Assembly (NCBI RefSeq): GCF_036884845.1
Contig: NZ_CP145732.1
Span: 1,178,001 to 1,242,000 of the forward strand
Origin: Pseudomonas sp. MAG733B
Lineage (GTDB): Bacteria; Pseudomonadota; Gammaproteobacteria; Pseudomonadales; Pseudomonadaceae
Direction: 5' to 3'
Length of the DNA stretch: 64,000 bases
Below are positions 26,474 to 36,495 of this stretch, piece after piece. A model generated the notes under the pieces. That model had not been told where the DNA came from. It worked only from the letters and a program-made list of their open reading frames with translations, and searched no databases. Within the stretch, counting starts at the first letter, position 1, and every line of letters begins with the position of its first letter. Both the position numbers and the translations under genes were made by a program.

Positions 26474-28081
26474 TTAGTGACGGAAGTGGCGCATGCCGGT
26501 GAAGACCATGGCGATGCCGGCTTCATCAGCTGCAGCAATCACTTCAGCATCACGCATCGAACCGCCTGGCTGGATCACCGCAGTGATACCGACCTTGGCC
26601 GCATTGTCCAGACCGTCGCGGAACGGGAAGAAAGCGTCGGACGCCATCACCGAACCGGCTACCTGCAAGCCGGCATGCTCTGCCTTGATTGCAGCAATAC
26701 GCGCCGAGTTCACGCGGCTCATCTGGCCCGCGCCGACACCGATGGTCTGGCGGTTCTTGGCGTAGACGATGGCGTTGGACTTCACGTACTTGGCGACTTT
26801 CCAGGCGAAGATCAGGTCGTGGATTTCCTGTTCGGTCGGTGCGCGTTTGGTCACGACTTTCAGGTCATCGGCGCTGATCATGCCGATGTCGCGGCTCTGC
26901 ACCAGCAGGCCACCGTTGACGCGCTTGTAGTCCCAGGCAGCGGCACGATCTGCCGACCACTCGCCGCAGGCCAGCAGGCGTACGTTGGCTTTGGCGGCGA
27001 CGATGGCGCGGGCTTCTTCGCTGACCGAAGGAGCGATGATCACTTCGACGAACTGACGCTCGACGATGGCCTTGGCAGTCTCGGCGTCCAGCTCGCGGTT
27101 GAAGGCGATGATGCCGCCGAAAGCGGATTCGGTGTCGGTGGCGTAGGCCAGGTCGTAGGCCTTGCGGATACCGCCTTCAGCGTCCGGGCTGACGGCCACG
27201 CCGCACGGGTTGGCGTGCTTGACGATCACGCAGGCCGGCTTGACGAAGCTCTTCACGCATTCCAGCGCGGCATCGGTGTCGGCCACGTTGTTGTACGACA
27301 GTTCCTTGCCTTGCAGTTGGGTTGCGGTGGCGATGCCGACTTCGGCAGGCTTGGCTTCCACGTAGAACGCCGCGCTCTGGTGCGGGTTCTCGCCATAGCG
27401 CATTTCCTGGGCCTTGATGAACTGGCTGTTGAAGGTGCGCGGGAATTCGCTGCGGCCGGAGGTCGAGAGTGTCTCGGCAGCCTGGTTCACAGTGCCCATG
27501 TAGTTGGCGATCATGCCGTCGTAGGCGGCGGTGTGTTCGAACGCCTTGAGCATCAGGTCGAAACGCTGAGCGTAGGTCAGGCCACCGGCCTTGAGGTTTT
27601 CCAGGACGCTGGCGTAATCGCCGGCGTTAACCACGATGGCAACGTCTTTGTGGTTCTTGGCTGCGGAACGGACCATGGTCGGGCCGCCGATGTCGATGTT
27701 CTCGATCGCGGTCGGCAGGTCGCAGCCTGGCTTGTTGATGGTGGCTTCGAACGGGTACAGGTTGACCGCTACCAGATCGATCGGCTTGATGCCGTGCTCG
27801 TTCATGATGGCGTCGTCGATACCGCGACGACCGAGGATCCCGCCGTGGATTTTCGGATGCAGGGTTTTCACCCGGCCGTCCATCATTTCGGCAAAACCGG
27901 TGTAATCAGCGACTTCCACTGCGGCAACGCCGTTGTCCTGCAGCAGCTTGAACGTTCCGCCGGTGGAGAGGATCTCGACGCCCAGAGCTTCAAGCTCTTT
28001 GGCGAATTCGAGGATCCCGGTCTTGTCGGAAACGCTGATCAAGGCGCGGCGGATCGGCAGGCGGGTAGTCTGGTCGGTCAT
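26474..28081 (-). CDS. purH: Bifunctional AICAR transformylase / IMP cyclohydrolase PurH
   Basis: Catalyses the last two steps to IMP. The 535 residues have the N-terminal cyclohydrolase domain ([52 protein letters not shown]) and the C-terminal transformylase domain ([43 protein letters not shown]). The ATG at 28079-28081 has GGA upstream; starts 4 or 7 codons further upstream are possible but not family-like. A terminator separates it from fis. Confidence 0.97.
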   Translation of the reverse strand: MTDQTTRLPIRRALISVSDKTGILEFAKELEALGVEILSTGGTFKLLQDNGVAAVEVADYTGFAEMMDGRVKTLHPKIHGGILGRRGIDDAIMNEHGIKPIDLVAVNLYPFEATINKPGCDLPTAIENIDIGGPTMVRSAAKNHKDVAIVVNAGDYASVLENLKAGGLTYAQRFDLMLKAFEHTAAYDGMIANYMGTVNQAAETLSTSGRSEFPRTFNSQFIKAQEMRYGENPHQSAAFYVEAKPAEVGIATATQLQGKELSYNNVADTDAALECVKSFVKPACVIVKHANPCGVAVSPDAEGGIRKAYDLAYATDTESAFGGIIAFNRELDAETAKAIVERQFVEVIIAPSVSEEARAIVAAKANVRLLACGEWSADRAAAWDYKRVNGGLLVQSRDIGMISADDLKVVTKRAPTEQEIHDLIFAWKVAKYVKSNAIVYAKNRQTIGVGAGQMSRVNSARIAAIKAEHAGLQVAGSVMASDAFFPFRDGLDNAAKVGITAVIQPGGSMRDAEVIAAADEAGIAMVFTGMRHFRH

Positions 28082-28110
28082 CTCAATTTCCATCAAAAGC
28101 AAAGGAAGTC

Positions 28111-28147
28111 AGCAAAAAAGGCGACCGGTTTTACGCGGGCGCCTTTC
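28111..28147 (-). terminator. Rho-independent terminator downstream of fis
   Basis: On the minus strand AAAGGCG (28146-28140) pairs with CGCCTTT (28123-28117), followed by a T-run (28119-28114). It ends the dusB-fis transcript before purH. Confidence 0.75.
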
Positions 28148-28163
28148 TGGTTTTATTGAATGC

Positions 28164-28484
28164 TTACAGCAAATCGTACTGCTTGAGTTTCTTGCGCAGT
28201 GTGCCTCGGTTGAGTCCGAGCATCTCGCTGGCCTTGGTCTGGTTGCCCTTGACGTAGTTCATCACGCATTCGAGCAGGGGAGCCTCGACTTCGGAGAGCA
28301 CCAGGTTGTACACATCCGTGACGGCAGCGCCCTCAAGGTGGGCGAAATAATTGTGCAGCGCTTTCTCGACACTCCCGCGAAGGGTCTGACCTTCTTCGCT
28401 TGGGGTATTGAGGTGCTGTTTCAAATTCACGTTGTCGCTCACGGGTGTTGTTCCACTCACTAAAGTCTCGGTCATCATCGTCAT
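28164..28484 (-). CDS. fis: DNA-binding protein Fis
   Basis: Nucleoid-associated regulator that bends DNA and acts at many promoters. The 106 residues consist of a variable N-terminus ([20 protein letters not shown]), the dimerising helices ('[20 protein letters not shown]') and the C-terminal helix-turn-helix [20 protein letters not shown]. The ATG at 28482-28484 overlaps the dusB stop by 4 bp, the classical dusB-fis operon arrangement. Confidence 0.96.
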   Translation of the reverse strand: MTMMTETLVSGTTPVSDNVNLKQHLNTPSEEGQTLRGSVEKALHNYFAHLEGAAVTDVYNLVLSEVEAPLLECVMNYVKGNQTKASEMLGLNRGTLRKKLKQYDLL

Positions 28485-29491
28485 GCGGCCACCCACTCTC
28501 CGTCCCCTGTCAGGCTCTTGTAACGCTCGGCGAAGAACTCCCGAACGTTGGCGCATTGTGTTTCCGTACCATCCAAACGATTGAAGTGGGCGCGAAACTC
28601 CCTGGCGCCCGGCAGGGTTGCGAGATACCAGCCCACATGCTTTCGAGCAATGCGTACGCCCATCACGTCTCCATAGAAGGCGTGCAGCGCAGCCAGATGC
28701 TCTAGCAGGATGCGTTCCACCTCGACCAGTTCCAGTGCCGGGAGCTTCTCGCCGGTACGCAGGAAATGGTCGATCTCGCGAAAAATCCATGGCCGCCCTT
28801 GGGCAGCCCGGCCAATCAACAGGCCATCGGCACCGGTCGCGTCGAGCACGTAGCGGGCCTTTTCCGGCGAATCGATATCGCCGTTGGCGAAAACCGGCAT
28901 CGACACCGCCTGCTTGATCGCGGCAATGGTGTCGTACTCGGCTTCACCGGTGTACAGATCGGCACGGGTGCGGCCATGGACCGCCAGCGCCGTAATGCCT
29001 GCCTGCTCGGCGATCTTCGCCACCGTCAGGCCGTTCTTGTTGTCCCGGTCCCAACCGGTACGGATCTTCAAGGTGACCGGCACATCGACCGCCGCCACGA
29101 CGGCCTGCAGGATCTCGGTTACCAGTGCTTCATCTTTCAAAAGTGCGGAGCCGGCGGCCTTGTTGCAGACCTTCTTCGCCGGACAACCCATATTGATATC
29201 AATAATCTGTGCGCCCAGTTCGACGTTGGCCCGGGCCGCATCCGCCAGCATCTGCGCATCGCCACCGGCGATCTGTACCGAGCGTGGCTCGGGATCACCT
29301 TCGTGGATCATGCGCATCCGCGACTTGCGGGTGTTCCATAAACTCATGTCGCTGGTGACCATTTCCGAGACTACTAGTCCCGCGCCCAATCGCTTGCACA
29401 ACTGACGAAAGGGTTGGTCGGTGACGCCCGCCATGGGGGCGAGAATCAAGCCGTTGTGTAATGTATATGGACCGATGCGTACCGCCGACAT
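28481..29491 (-). CDS. dusB: tRNA-dihydrouridine synthase DusB
   Basis: FMN enzyme that reduces uridine in the tRNA D-loop. The 336 residues form a TIM barrel with '[20 protein letters not shown]', [20 protein letters not shown] (catalytic Cys region), '[20 protein letters not shown]' and [15 protein letters not shown]. First gene of the dusB-fis operon; its stop overlaps the fis ATG. Confidence 0.96.
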   Translation of the reverse strand: MSAVRIGPYTLHNGLILAPMAGVTDQPFRQLCKRLGAGLVVSEMVTSDMSLWNTRKSRMRMIHEGDPEPRSVQIAGGDAQMLADAARANVELGAQIIDINMGCPAKKVCNKAAGSALLKDEALVTEILQAVVAAVDVPVTLKIRTGWDRDNKNGLTVAKIAEQAGITALAVHGRTRADLYTGEAEYDTIAAIKQAVSMPVFANGDIDSPEKARYVLDATGADGLLIGRAAQGRPWIFREIDHFLRTGEKLPALELVEVERILLEHLAALHAFYGDVMGVRIARKHVGWYLATLPGAREFRAHFNRLDGTETQCANVREFFAERYKSLTGDGEWVAA

Positions 29492-29676
29492 AGGACTTCC
29501 CTGTTGTGGGGCCGGATCATGAGAGTTCGAAAAAGGGTTGGCATGATACCCGCTCTCGATGACTGGATAAAGGTCGAATTGAACAAAATCTGAACAGTTA
29601 TTCTGTTATCGCCAGCGGTTTGGTCCGCACGGGCGAAGTCAGAAAGCCGTCGTCAATCGGGGGGCAGTGAATCGTT

Positions 29677-30939
29677 TCACTCGGGCGAGTGGAAGCTCAG
29701 GCTGTAGTTCACCGCTTTTGCGCCGGGGTCGAGAATGTCCAGCGCGATGTGAATCGGCGTTTGCGGAGGCATTTCCACCATGCCTTCGAGGTCGCCGTTG
29801 AGGTACTCGCCGGGTTTGAAGCGACGACTGGCGATCAGATGGCCGTTGAGGTCGGCAAAACGCAGTTCCAGCAGCGGGAAAGGCTGGGAGAAGGTCGCGC
29901 GGTTGTAGATGATCGCATCGACCACCAGTGCACCGCTGAATTCCGGGTGGCTGCGGACCACCAGATTGCTGCTTTTGATCTTCGCGATGTCGACCTTGGA
30001 AGGCACGGTGCAACCGATTTGCGGGCACAACTGCTGGAACCATGGGCGGTACTGGTCCTGGCGCGCCAGTTCGTCGAAGTGGTAGGCGACGTACTGGCCG
30101 ACGAGAGCACCGGCGCCGAGCAGGATCATCAGTAGCCAGAAGAAACGGCGACCCCACGGCGAACGGCGTTTTTGCCAGTCCAGTTGCAGTGGGTCATCGG
30201 TCAGGTCCTGCAAGACTTCGGCACGAACCCCCGGTTCGCCGCGCTCGCGGCGTTTTCGCAGCGGTTCGACCGAGGGCAGTTCGTCGTCGATTTCTTCAGT
30301 TGTCGTTGCCGACAGGCGTTCGTGATGAAGCGGTGCATCGAGCGGATCGTGCAGGCGAAGCTGCGGAGGCTGCGGTTCGTCGTCCAGCTCCACGGGTTCC
30401 AGTGACAGCGACGGTTCGGTGCGTGCGAGTATGCCCGTTTCCTTCAGCGGTTCCTCTGAGACAGGTGTGTCGAGTGTATCGAGGTTATCCAGATCGTCGA
30501 CCGCTTGAGCGCGGTCGGCGGCCGATTCGCTGAACAGGCTGTCGGTGGTCCAGGGTTCCTCGTCATTTTCGACGCTGTCGCGGCGTGCGCTGAGGCTGTC
30601 TTCACGAGGCCGGCCGAATTCGGTGGTCGGCTGGATTTCCCGCTGTTCAAGGCGGGCAAGTTCTTCGTCGAGGTCGAGGCTGTCCAGATCCAGTTCGGCG
30701 GCGGACCATTGCTTTTGGCTGATGGCCCGGGGTTCCGCGGCTGGCGGTGTTTCGACGACAGCCGGAGCGACCGGCACGACCGGCTCTTTGCCGGCCTGCT
30801 CAAGCAATTGCTTGGCAGCGTTGAACACCTGCAGGCATGAGCCACAGCGAACGACACCACGTGCCACGCTCAACTGAGCATGGCTTACGCGGAAGCTGGT
30901 TTGGCAATGCGGGCACTGGGTGACGAAGCTGTCGGTCAT
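29677..30939 (-). CDS. DUF3426 / zinc-ribbon (MJ0042-type) membrane protein
   Basis: A 420-residue protein with an N-terminal zinc ribbon (C9-x2-C12, C32-x2-C35), a long acidic, low-complexity middle (about 45-240), a single membrane helix near 260-285 (FFWLLMILLGAGALVGQYVA) and a C-terminal DUF3426 domain (about 290-420; SSNLVVRSHPEFSGALVVDA). This inside-out layout with a cytoplasmic zinc ribbon is standard for the family; its function is not established. It begins 30 bp after prmA ends, so the two probably form an operon. Confidence 0.85.
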   Translation of the reverse strand: MTDSFVTQCPHCQTSFRVSHAQLSVARGVVRCGSCLQVFNAAKQLLEQAGKEPVVPVAPAVVETPPAAEPRAISQKQWSAAELDLDSLDLDEELARLEQREIQPTTEFGRPREDSLSARRDSVENDEEPWTTDSLFSESAADRAQAVDDLDNLDTLDTPVSEEPLKETGILARTEPSLSLEPVELDDEPQPPQLRLHDPLDAPLHHERLSATTTEEIDDELPSVEPLRKRRERGEPGVRAEVLQDLTDDPLQLDWQKRRSPWGRRFFWLLMILLGAGALVGQYVAYHFDELARQDQYRPWFQQLCPQIGCTVPSKVDIAKIKSSNLVVRSHPEFSGALVVDAIIYNRATFSQPFPLLELRFADLNGHLIASRRFKPGEYLNGDLEGMVEMPPQTPIHIALDILDPGAKAVNYSLSFHSPE

Positions 30940-30969
30940 GCGGCGATCCGGTTTATGCAGGCGTTCATT

Positions 30970-31848
30970 CTAGCGCCGACGGCCTGTGATGCGCACCCAG
31001 CCATCGCGATTGGCGATCGGATCCAGATCGAAGTCCTTGGCGTAGGCGGCAGCGACCTCATCGCCTTGCTCGGCAAGGATGCCCGACAGCGCCAGACGCC
31101 CGCCGGACTTGACCAGACCGGACAGTTGCGGCGCCAGGGACACCAGCGGACCGGCGAGAATGTTGGCGACCAGCACGTCGGCCTGAACTTGCGGCAGATC
31201 TTCCGGCAGGTACAGCGGGAAGCGTTCATCAGCAATTTGGTTGCGCCCGGCGTTGTCGCGGGAGGCTTCCAGCGCCTGTACGTCGATGTCGGTGCCGACC
31301 GCTTGCTTCGCGCCCAGCAGCAGGGCGGCAATCGCCAGAATCCCCGAACCGCAGCCGAAGTCCAGCACGTTGCAGTCCTTCAGGTCCTGACCGTCGAGCC
31401 ATTCCAGGCACAGCGCGGTGGTCGGGTGAGTGCCGGTGCCGAACGCCAGGCCCGGATCGAGCAGCAGGTTTACCGCATCAGGCTCCGGCGCCGCGTGCCA
31501 GCTCGGCACGATCCACAGGCGCTGGCCGAAACGCATCGGCTGGAAACCGTCCATCCAGCTGCGCTCCCAGTCCTGGTCTTCGATCACTTCGCTGTGATGC
31601 TCGGGCAGCGGGCTGCCGGTCAGCAATTCCAGATGAGCCAGCACCGGGCCGGGCTCGGTGCCACCTTCGAACAGGGCCAGCAGGTGCGTGTGCGACCACA
31701 GTGGCGTGGTGTTGAGTTCCGGCTCGAAGATCGGCTGATCTTCGGCGTCCATGAAGGTCACCGACACGGCGCCCACTTCAAGGAAAGCGTCTTCGTAGGT
31801 TTCGGCTTGTTCTGGGCTGATGGCGAGACGGACTTGCAGCCAAGGCAT
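30970..31848 (-). CDS. prmA: Ribosomal protein L11 methyltransferase PrmA
   Basis: SAM-dependent enzyme that trimethylates lysines of ribosomal protein L11. The 292 residues include the N-terminal substrate domain ([20 protein letters not shown]), the linker [20 protein letters not shown], the SAM loop [19 protein letters not shown], and [14 protein letters not shown]. The ATG at 31846-31848 gives the standard length; the longer frame upstream runs through a REP pair. It precedes the DUF3426 gene. Confidence 0.96.
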   Translation of the reverse strand: MPWLQVRLAISPEQAETYEDAFLEVGAVSVTFMDAEDQPIFEPELNTTPLWSHTHLLALFEGGTEPGPVLAHLELLTGSPLPEHHSEVIEDQDWERSWMDGFQPMRFGQRLWIVPSWHAAPEPDAVNLLLDPGLAFGTGTHPTTALCLEWLDGQDLKDCNVLDFGCGSGILAIAALLLGAKQAVGTDIDVQALEASRDNAGRNQIADERFPLYLPEDLPQVQADVLVANILAGPLVSLAPQLSGLVKSGGRLALSGILAEQGDEVAAAYAKDFDLDPIANRDGWVRITGRRR

Positions 31849-31957
31849 GGCGGGCACCTTTGAAAAATATTGATTGCAGCCTAGCGGGCTGCGAGAAGCG
31901 CGCAAGTTTACGCGAGCGCGGGGCAGATGACGACAGGGCCGAAGCTGGCGTTCTCTT

Positions 31958-32050
31958 TGTAGGAGCAAAGCTTGCTCGCGATGGCGGAGGTACATTGAGC
32001 ATATATGTGAATGACAGCCTGCAATCGCGAGCAAGCTTTGCTCCTACGGA
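31958..32050. repeat. Inverted REP pair between accC and prmA
   Basis: TTGTAGGAGCAAAGCTTGCTCGCGATGGC and its inverted copy TCGCGAGCAAAGC-type (AATCGCGAGCAAGCTTTGCTCCTAC) flank about 40 bp. It sits between the acc terminator and the prmA start. Confidence 0.85.
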
Positions 32051-32074
32051 GAGGCGATGGAAACCTTCAGAAAC

Positions 32075-32102
32075 AACAAAGCCGCCCGAAGGCGGCTTTG
32101 TT
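32075..32102 (-). terminator. Strong terminator of the aroQ-accB-accC operon
   Basis: AACAAAGCCGCC (32075-32086), 4-nt loop, GGCGGCTTTGTT (32091-32102): a perfect 12-bp stem with a TTCG loop on the minus strand, followed there by GTTTC. It begins 14 bp after the accC stop. Confidence 0.85.
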
Positions 32103-32116
32103 GATCGGGTCGAAGC

Positions 32117-33475
32117 TTAGTGCTTCTCGGCAGCCAGCTTGTGCTCGAGGTAGTGAATGTTCACGCCCCCTTTGCAGAAGCCTTCGTCGCGGGTCAGGTC
32201 GCGGTGTAGCGGGATGTTGGTCTTGATCCCGTCAACCACGATCTCGTCCAGCGCATTGCGCATGCGCGCCATGGCTTCGTCGCGGGTTGCGCCGTAGGTG
32301 ATCAGCTTGCCGATCAACGAATCGTAGTTCGGCGGAACGGCATAACCACTGTACAGGTGCGAGTCGACGCGAACGCCGTTGCCGCCTGGAGCGTGGAAGT
32401 GCTTGACCGTGCCTGGGCTCGGCATGAAGGTTTTCGGGTCTTCGGCGTTGATCCGGCATTCCAGCGCGTGACCGCGGATGACCACGTCATCCTGGGTGAA
32501 CGACAGCTTGTTGCCGGCGGCGATGCTGAGCATCTCCTTGACGATGTCGATACCGGTGACCATTTCCGAAACCGGGTGCTCTACCTGGACACGAGTGTTC
32601 ATCTCGATGAAGTAGAAGCGACCGTTCTCGTACAGGAACTCGAAAGTACCTGCGCCACGGTAACCGATGTCTATGCACGCCTTGACGCAGCGGGCGAAGA
32701 CTTCCTGGCGAGCTTTCTCGTCGATGCCCGGTGCCGGCGCTTCTTCGAGAACTTTCTGGTGGCGGCGTTGCAGCGAGCAGTCGCGGTCGCCCAGATGGAT
32801 GGCATGGCCCTGACCGTCGGAAAGAACCTGGACTTCCACGTGACGTGGGTTGGTCAGGAATTTTTCCAGATAGACCATCGGGTTGCCGAACGCCGCGCCT
32901 GCTTCGGTGCGGGTCAGCTTGGCGAAGGAGATCAGGTCTTCTTCTTTATGCACAACGCGCATGCCGCGACCACCGCCGCCGCCAGCGGCTTTGATGATCA
33001 CCGGGTAACCGACTTCGCGACCAATGCGCAGAGCGGTTTCTTCGTCTTCCGGCAGCGGGCCGTCAGAACCGGGAACGGTCGGTACGCCAGCGGCGATCAT
33101 CGCGTGCTTGGCCGAAACCTTGTCGCCCATCAGGCGGATGGTTTCAGCTTTCGGACCGATGAAGGCGAAGCCGGAGTTCTCGACCTGCTCGGCGAAGTCG
33201 GCGTTTTCCGCAAGGAAACCGTAGCCCGGGTGAATGGCGGTGGCGCCAGTCACTTCGGCTGCGGCGATGATTGCCGGAATGTGCAGGTAGGAGTGGGCGG
33301 CCGATGCCGGGCCGATGCAGACGGACTCGTCTGCCAGACCCAGGTGCATCAGTTCCTTGTCAGCCTTGGAGTAAACGGCGACGGTCTTGATGCCCATCTC
33401 TTTGCAAGCGCGCAGGATCCGCAGGGCGATCTCACCGCGGTTGGCGATCAGAACTTTTTCCAACTTCGCAGTCAT
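32117..33475 (-). CDS. accC: Acetyl-CoA carboxylase, biotin carboxylase subunit AccC
   Basis: ATP-dependent carboxylation of biotin on AccB, first half-reaction of malonyl-CoA formation. The 452 residues are the normal length and contain [20 protein letters not shown], an ATP-grasp core with '[20 protein letters not shown]', [30 protein letters not shown] and the C-terminal domain. The ATG at 33473-33475 has GGAGA about a dozen bases upstream. It follows accB by 17 bp. Confidence 0.97.
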   Translation of the reverse strand: MTAKLEKVLIANRGEIALRILRACKEMGIKTVAVYSKADKELMHLGLADESVCIGPASAAHSYLHIPAIIAAAEVTGATAIHPGYGFLAENADFAEQVENSGFAFIGPKAETIRLMGDKVSAKHAMIAAGVPTVPGSDGPLPEDEETALRIGREVGYPVIIKAAGGGGGRGMRVVHKEEDLISFAKLTRTEAGAAFGNPMVYLEKFLTNPRHVEVQVLSDGQGHAIHLGDRDCSLQRRHQKVLEEAPAPGIDEKARQEVFARCVKACIDIGYRGAGTFEFLYENGRFYFIEMNTRVQVEHPVSEMVTGIDIVKEMLSIAAGNKLSFTQDDVVIRGHALECRINAEDPKTFMPSPGTVKHFHAPGGNGVRVDSHLYSGYAVPPNYDSLIGKLITYGATRDEAMARMRNALDEIVVDGIKTNIPLHRDLTRDEGFCKGGVNIHYLEHKLAAEKH

Positions 33476-33492
33476 CAAAGGCTCTCCGCGGT

Positions 33493-33951
33493 TCAAACGA
33501 TGGTGAACAGCGGTTGGTCGTACTCAACCGGCTGGCCGTCTTCAACGAGGATGGATTCGATCACACCGCTGGTTTCAGCTTCGATGTGGTTCATCATCTT
33601 CATGGCTTCAACGATGCACAGGGTGTCGCCTTTCTTCACGGTCTGGCCGACTTCAACGAAGGACGGCGAGGTTGGCGAAGACTTGCGATAGAACGTACCG
33701 ACCATCGGCGAACGGGCAACGGTGCCGTTCAACACTGGCGCAGCAGGAGCGGCTGGTGCAGCGGCAGCTGGAGCGGCGGCGGCAGGTGCGGCAGCCGGAG
33801 CAGGCATTGGAGCCGGTGCGTAGTACTGCTGAGCCGGGGTCTTGCTATGACGGCTGATGCGTACGGACTCTTCGCCTTCCTTGATCTCGAGCTCGTCGAT
33901 GCCGGACTCTTCCAGCAATTCGATCAGTTTCTTAACTTTACGGATATCCAT
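33493..33951 (-). CDS. accB: Acetyl-CoA carboxylase biotin carboxyl carrier protein AccB
   Basis: Carries the biotin cofactor between AccC and the carboxyltransferase. The 152 residues have an N-terminal helical part ([20 protein letters not shown]), a flexible Ala/Pro linker (about 44-73), and the C-terminal biotinyl domain with the target lysine K118 in [14 protein letters not shown] at 33949-33951. Middle gene of aroQ-accB-accC. Confidence 0.97.
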   Translation of the reverse strand: MDIRKVKKLIELLEESGIDELEIKEGEESVRISRHSKTPAQQYYAPAPMPAPAAAPAAAAPAAAAPAAPAAPVLNGTVARSPMVGTFYRKSSPTSPSFVEVGQTVKKGDTLCIVEAMKMMNHIEAETSGVIESILVEDGQPVEYDQPLFTIV

Positions 33952-33999
33952 GAATCATCAACTCCCAAGGGTCGGTCAGGGGCGTTTAACGCTTGTAGT

Positions 34000-34452
34000 T
34001 CAAGTCGTTGCCTGTGTTTCAAGCTGTTCTAGCGCGGCCTCCAGGGCCAGTCGGTAACCGCTGGCGCCAAGGCCGCAGATCACTCCCACCGCTACGTCGG
34101 AGAAGTAAGAGTGATGGCGGAAAGGTTCGCGTTTGTGCACGTTGGACAAATGCACTTCGATGAATGGGATGCTCACCGCCAGCAGCGCGTCACGTAATGC
34201 GACACTTGTATGTGTAAAAGCTGCTGGGTTGATCAAAATGAAGTCAACGCCTTCGCTGCGAGCGGCGTGGATTCGGTCAATCAATTCGTACTCGGCGTTG
34301 CTTTGCAGGTGCAGCAAATGGTGGCCGCCTTCACGGGCGCGGCGTTCCAGGTCCTGGTTGATCTGCGCCAGTGTCGTGGCGCCGTAGGTGCCCGGTTCGC
34401 GGGTGCCGAGCAAGTTCAGGTTGGGTCCGTGCAGGACGAGTAGCGTCGCCAT
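34000..34452 (-). CDS. aroQ: Type II 3-dehydroquinate dehydratase AroQ
   Basis: Third step of the shikimate pathway. The 150-residue flavodoxin-like subunit has the family motifs [16 protein letters not shown] (active-site Arg and Tyr), [34 protein letters not shown] (catalytic His) and [20 protein letters not shown]. First gene of the aroQ-accB-accC operon, 48 bp ahead of accB. Confidence 0.97.
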   Translation of the reverse strand: MATLLVLHGPNLNLLGTREPGTYGATTLAQINQDLERRAREGGHHLLHLQSNAEYELIDRIHAARSEGVDFILINPAAFTHTSVALRDALLAVSIPFIEVHLSNVHKREPFRHHSYFSDVAVGVICGLGASGYRLALEAALEQLETQATT

Positions 34453-34584
34453 CGGCTGTTCCTTTGTTATCCGTGTGCAATTGTCAGAACCCGGCGACTA
34501 TGCCGCAAAGCCTTTGTGACTGTCCAGTTCTATGCAATAGCCAGCACGATGGCCGATGTTTGCGCGAAATATATGACCGAGTGA

Positions 34585-36330
34585 TTAAATCCGGTCATTT
34601 GCTTTGGCAACACGTTCGGCGAAGTCCGCCGCATTGATCTCGCCGATCACCCGCACATCGGCACGTTCGACGCCGTCCTTGCCGAAAAACATCAGCGCTG
34701 GAGGGCCGAACAGTTTGTAGCGGTCAAGCAATGCGCGTTGTTCGGCGTTGCTCTCGGTGATATCGAAGCGAACGAGACGATAGCCCTTGAGGCGTTCGAC
34801 AACGGTAGTGTCATTCAGCACTTCGTGCTCGATGACTTTGCAGCTGATGCACCAGTCGGCGTACCAGTCCAGCAGCAGCGGGGTGCCGGACGAGCTGGCT
34901 TCAGCGAGCACACGGTCAAGATCTGCCGGAGTACTGACGGTTTGCCAGGTGCTGGTCTCGGGTGCGGCTTCGGTGCTGACGACTGTGCGCGACTGGCCGA
35001 TCGGATTGAACGGATCGCTCTGCCCGCTGAACCCGCCATACCAACAGGCCAGCGCATAAAACAGCAGGAATATTCCGAACAGTTGGCCCAGGCGTTTTCT
35101 CGGCGGTTTGTAGACGAACTCCAGCGCGCCCATGAACAACCCGACGCCAGCGGCCAGCAAGCCGATCAACAGCAAGGTGACCTGGCCCGGCAACACCCGG
35201 CTGAGCAAGCCGATCGCCAGCCCCAGCAGCAACACGCCAATCGCGTTTTTCACGTAGACCAGCCACGGTCCGCTTTTCGGCAGCCACGCCGCGCCGCCGG
35301 TCGCGACCAACAACAACGGGGCGCCCATGCCGAGGCCGAGCATGAACAGTTTCAAACCGCCGCCCAAGGCATCGCCGCTGGCGCTGATGTACAGCAACGC
35401 GCCGGCCAATGGTGCCGAAACGCAGGGCGAAACCAACAGGCTGGAAACCACGCCCAGCACCGCCGCGCCCCACAGCGAGCCACCCTCGGTGCGTCCGGCA
35501 ATCCGGTCCAGTCGAGTGCTGATGGCTTGCGGCAACTTGAGTTCAAACACGCCGAACATCGCCAAAGCGAACACGACAAAAAACATCGCGAACGGCACCA
35601 GCACCCACGCCGATTGCAGCCGCGCCTGAAGATTCAGCTGCGCGCCGAACATCCCCATCAACGCGCCAAGCAAAGCGAAGCAGATTGCCATTGGCAGCAC
35701 ATAGGCGAGCGACAGATTGAAACCGCGCCAGCCACCGAACTGACCGCGCAGCACCACGCCGGAAAGGATCGGCAGCATCGGCAGCACGCACGGGGTAAAG
35801 GTCAGGCCGAGGCCGGCGAGGAAGAACAGCGCCAGTTCGCGCCAGCTCCAGTCATGCGTCGTTGCAGGACTGCCGCTGCCGTCGATGCTCAGGCGCTCGG
35901 TTTCCGGCGGATAACACAAACCTTTGTCGGCGCAGCCCTGATAAGTCACGGCCAGGGTGAAGGCGCGCTGATCGGGGCGCGGCAGCTCTACATCGAGAAT
36001 GCCGTGGTAGACCTCGACATCGCCGAAGTACTCATCGTGCTTTTTTTGCCCATCGGGCAATTGCGCCGCGCCGAGCACGACCTCGGCCGGATCGGCGCGG
36101 AACTGAAAACGATGGCGATAGAGGTAATAACCCTCGGTGGCGACGAAGCGCAGTTTGATCGATTGCGGTGTGCTTTCCACCAGGCTCAGCTGAAACGCTT
36201 CGCGCACCGGCAGAAAATCGGCGCTGTTGTTGATCGAGCCCAGGATAGAACTGGGGCGACTCTCCAGCAAACCGCTGGCGGAGGCCGGCAGGGCGAGGAC
36301 CAGAAACAGCAGGCAGAGCAAACGGCGCAT
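34585..36330 (-). CDS. dsbD: Thiol:disulfide interchange protein DsbD
   Basis: Passes electrons from cytoplasmic thioredoxin to periplasmic DsbC, DsbG and CcmG. The 581 residues have a signal peptide (LLCLLFLVLALPASASG), an N-terminal alpha domain with the Cys pair in CADKGLCYPPETE, eight membrane helices including GLGLTFTPCVLPMLPILSG and SSLLVSPCVSAPLAGALLY, and a C-terminal thioredoxin-like domain with CISC in WYADWCISCKVIEHE. All six redox Cys positions are present. Confidence 0.95.
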   Translation of the reverse strand: MRRLLCLLFLVLALPASASGLLESRPSSILGSINNSADFLPVREAFQLSLVESTPQSIKLRFVATEGYYLYRHRFQFRADPAEVVLGAAQLPDGQKKHDEYFGDVEVYHGILDVELPRPDQRAFTLAVTYQGCADKGLCYPPETERLSIDGSGSPATTHDWSWRELALFFLAGLGLTFTPCVLPMLPILSGVVLRGQFGGWRGFNLSLAYVLPMAICFALLGALMGMFGAQLNLQARLQSAWVLVPFAMFFVVFALAMFGVFELKLPQAISTRLDRIAGRTEGGSLWGAAVLGVVSSLLVSPCVSAPLAGALLYISASGDALGGGLKLFMLGLGMGAPLLLVATGGAAWLPKSGPWLVYVKNAIGVLLLGLAIGLLSRVLPGQVTLLLIGLLAAGVGLFMGALEFVYKPPRKRLGQLFGIFLLFYALACWYGGFSGQSDPFNPIGQSRTVVSTEAAPETSTWQTVSTPADLDRVLAEASSSGTPLLLDWYADWCISCKVIEHEVLNDTTVVERLKGYRLVRFDITESNAEQRALLDRYKLFGPPALMFFGKDGVERADVRVIGEINAADFAERVAKANDRI

Positions 36331-36390
36331 GACAATCTCGCGTATCGGAATTGGGGGGATGATAGCGGACAGTCGAGTGAAATGCGCCGT

Positions 36391-36487
36391 ACCTGTAGGA
36401 GCAAGGCTTGCCCGCGATCAAGGCGCCGCGGTGCATCAGGGGCACTGCGTTATCGTTCATCGCGGGCAAGCCTTGCTTCTACAGGGG
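36391..36487. repeat. Inverted REP pair between the chemoreceptor and dsbD
   Basis: CCTGTAGGAGCAAGGCTTGCCCGCGAT and ATCGCGGGCAAGCCTTGCTTCTACAGG, separated by about 40 bp. It occupies most of the 165-bp intergenic region. Confidence 0.85.
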
Positions 36488-36495
36488 GCGGTCTA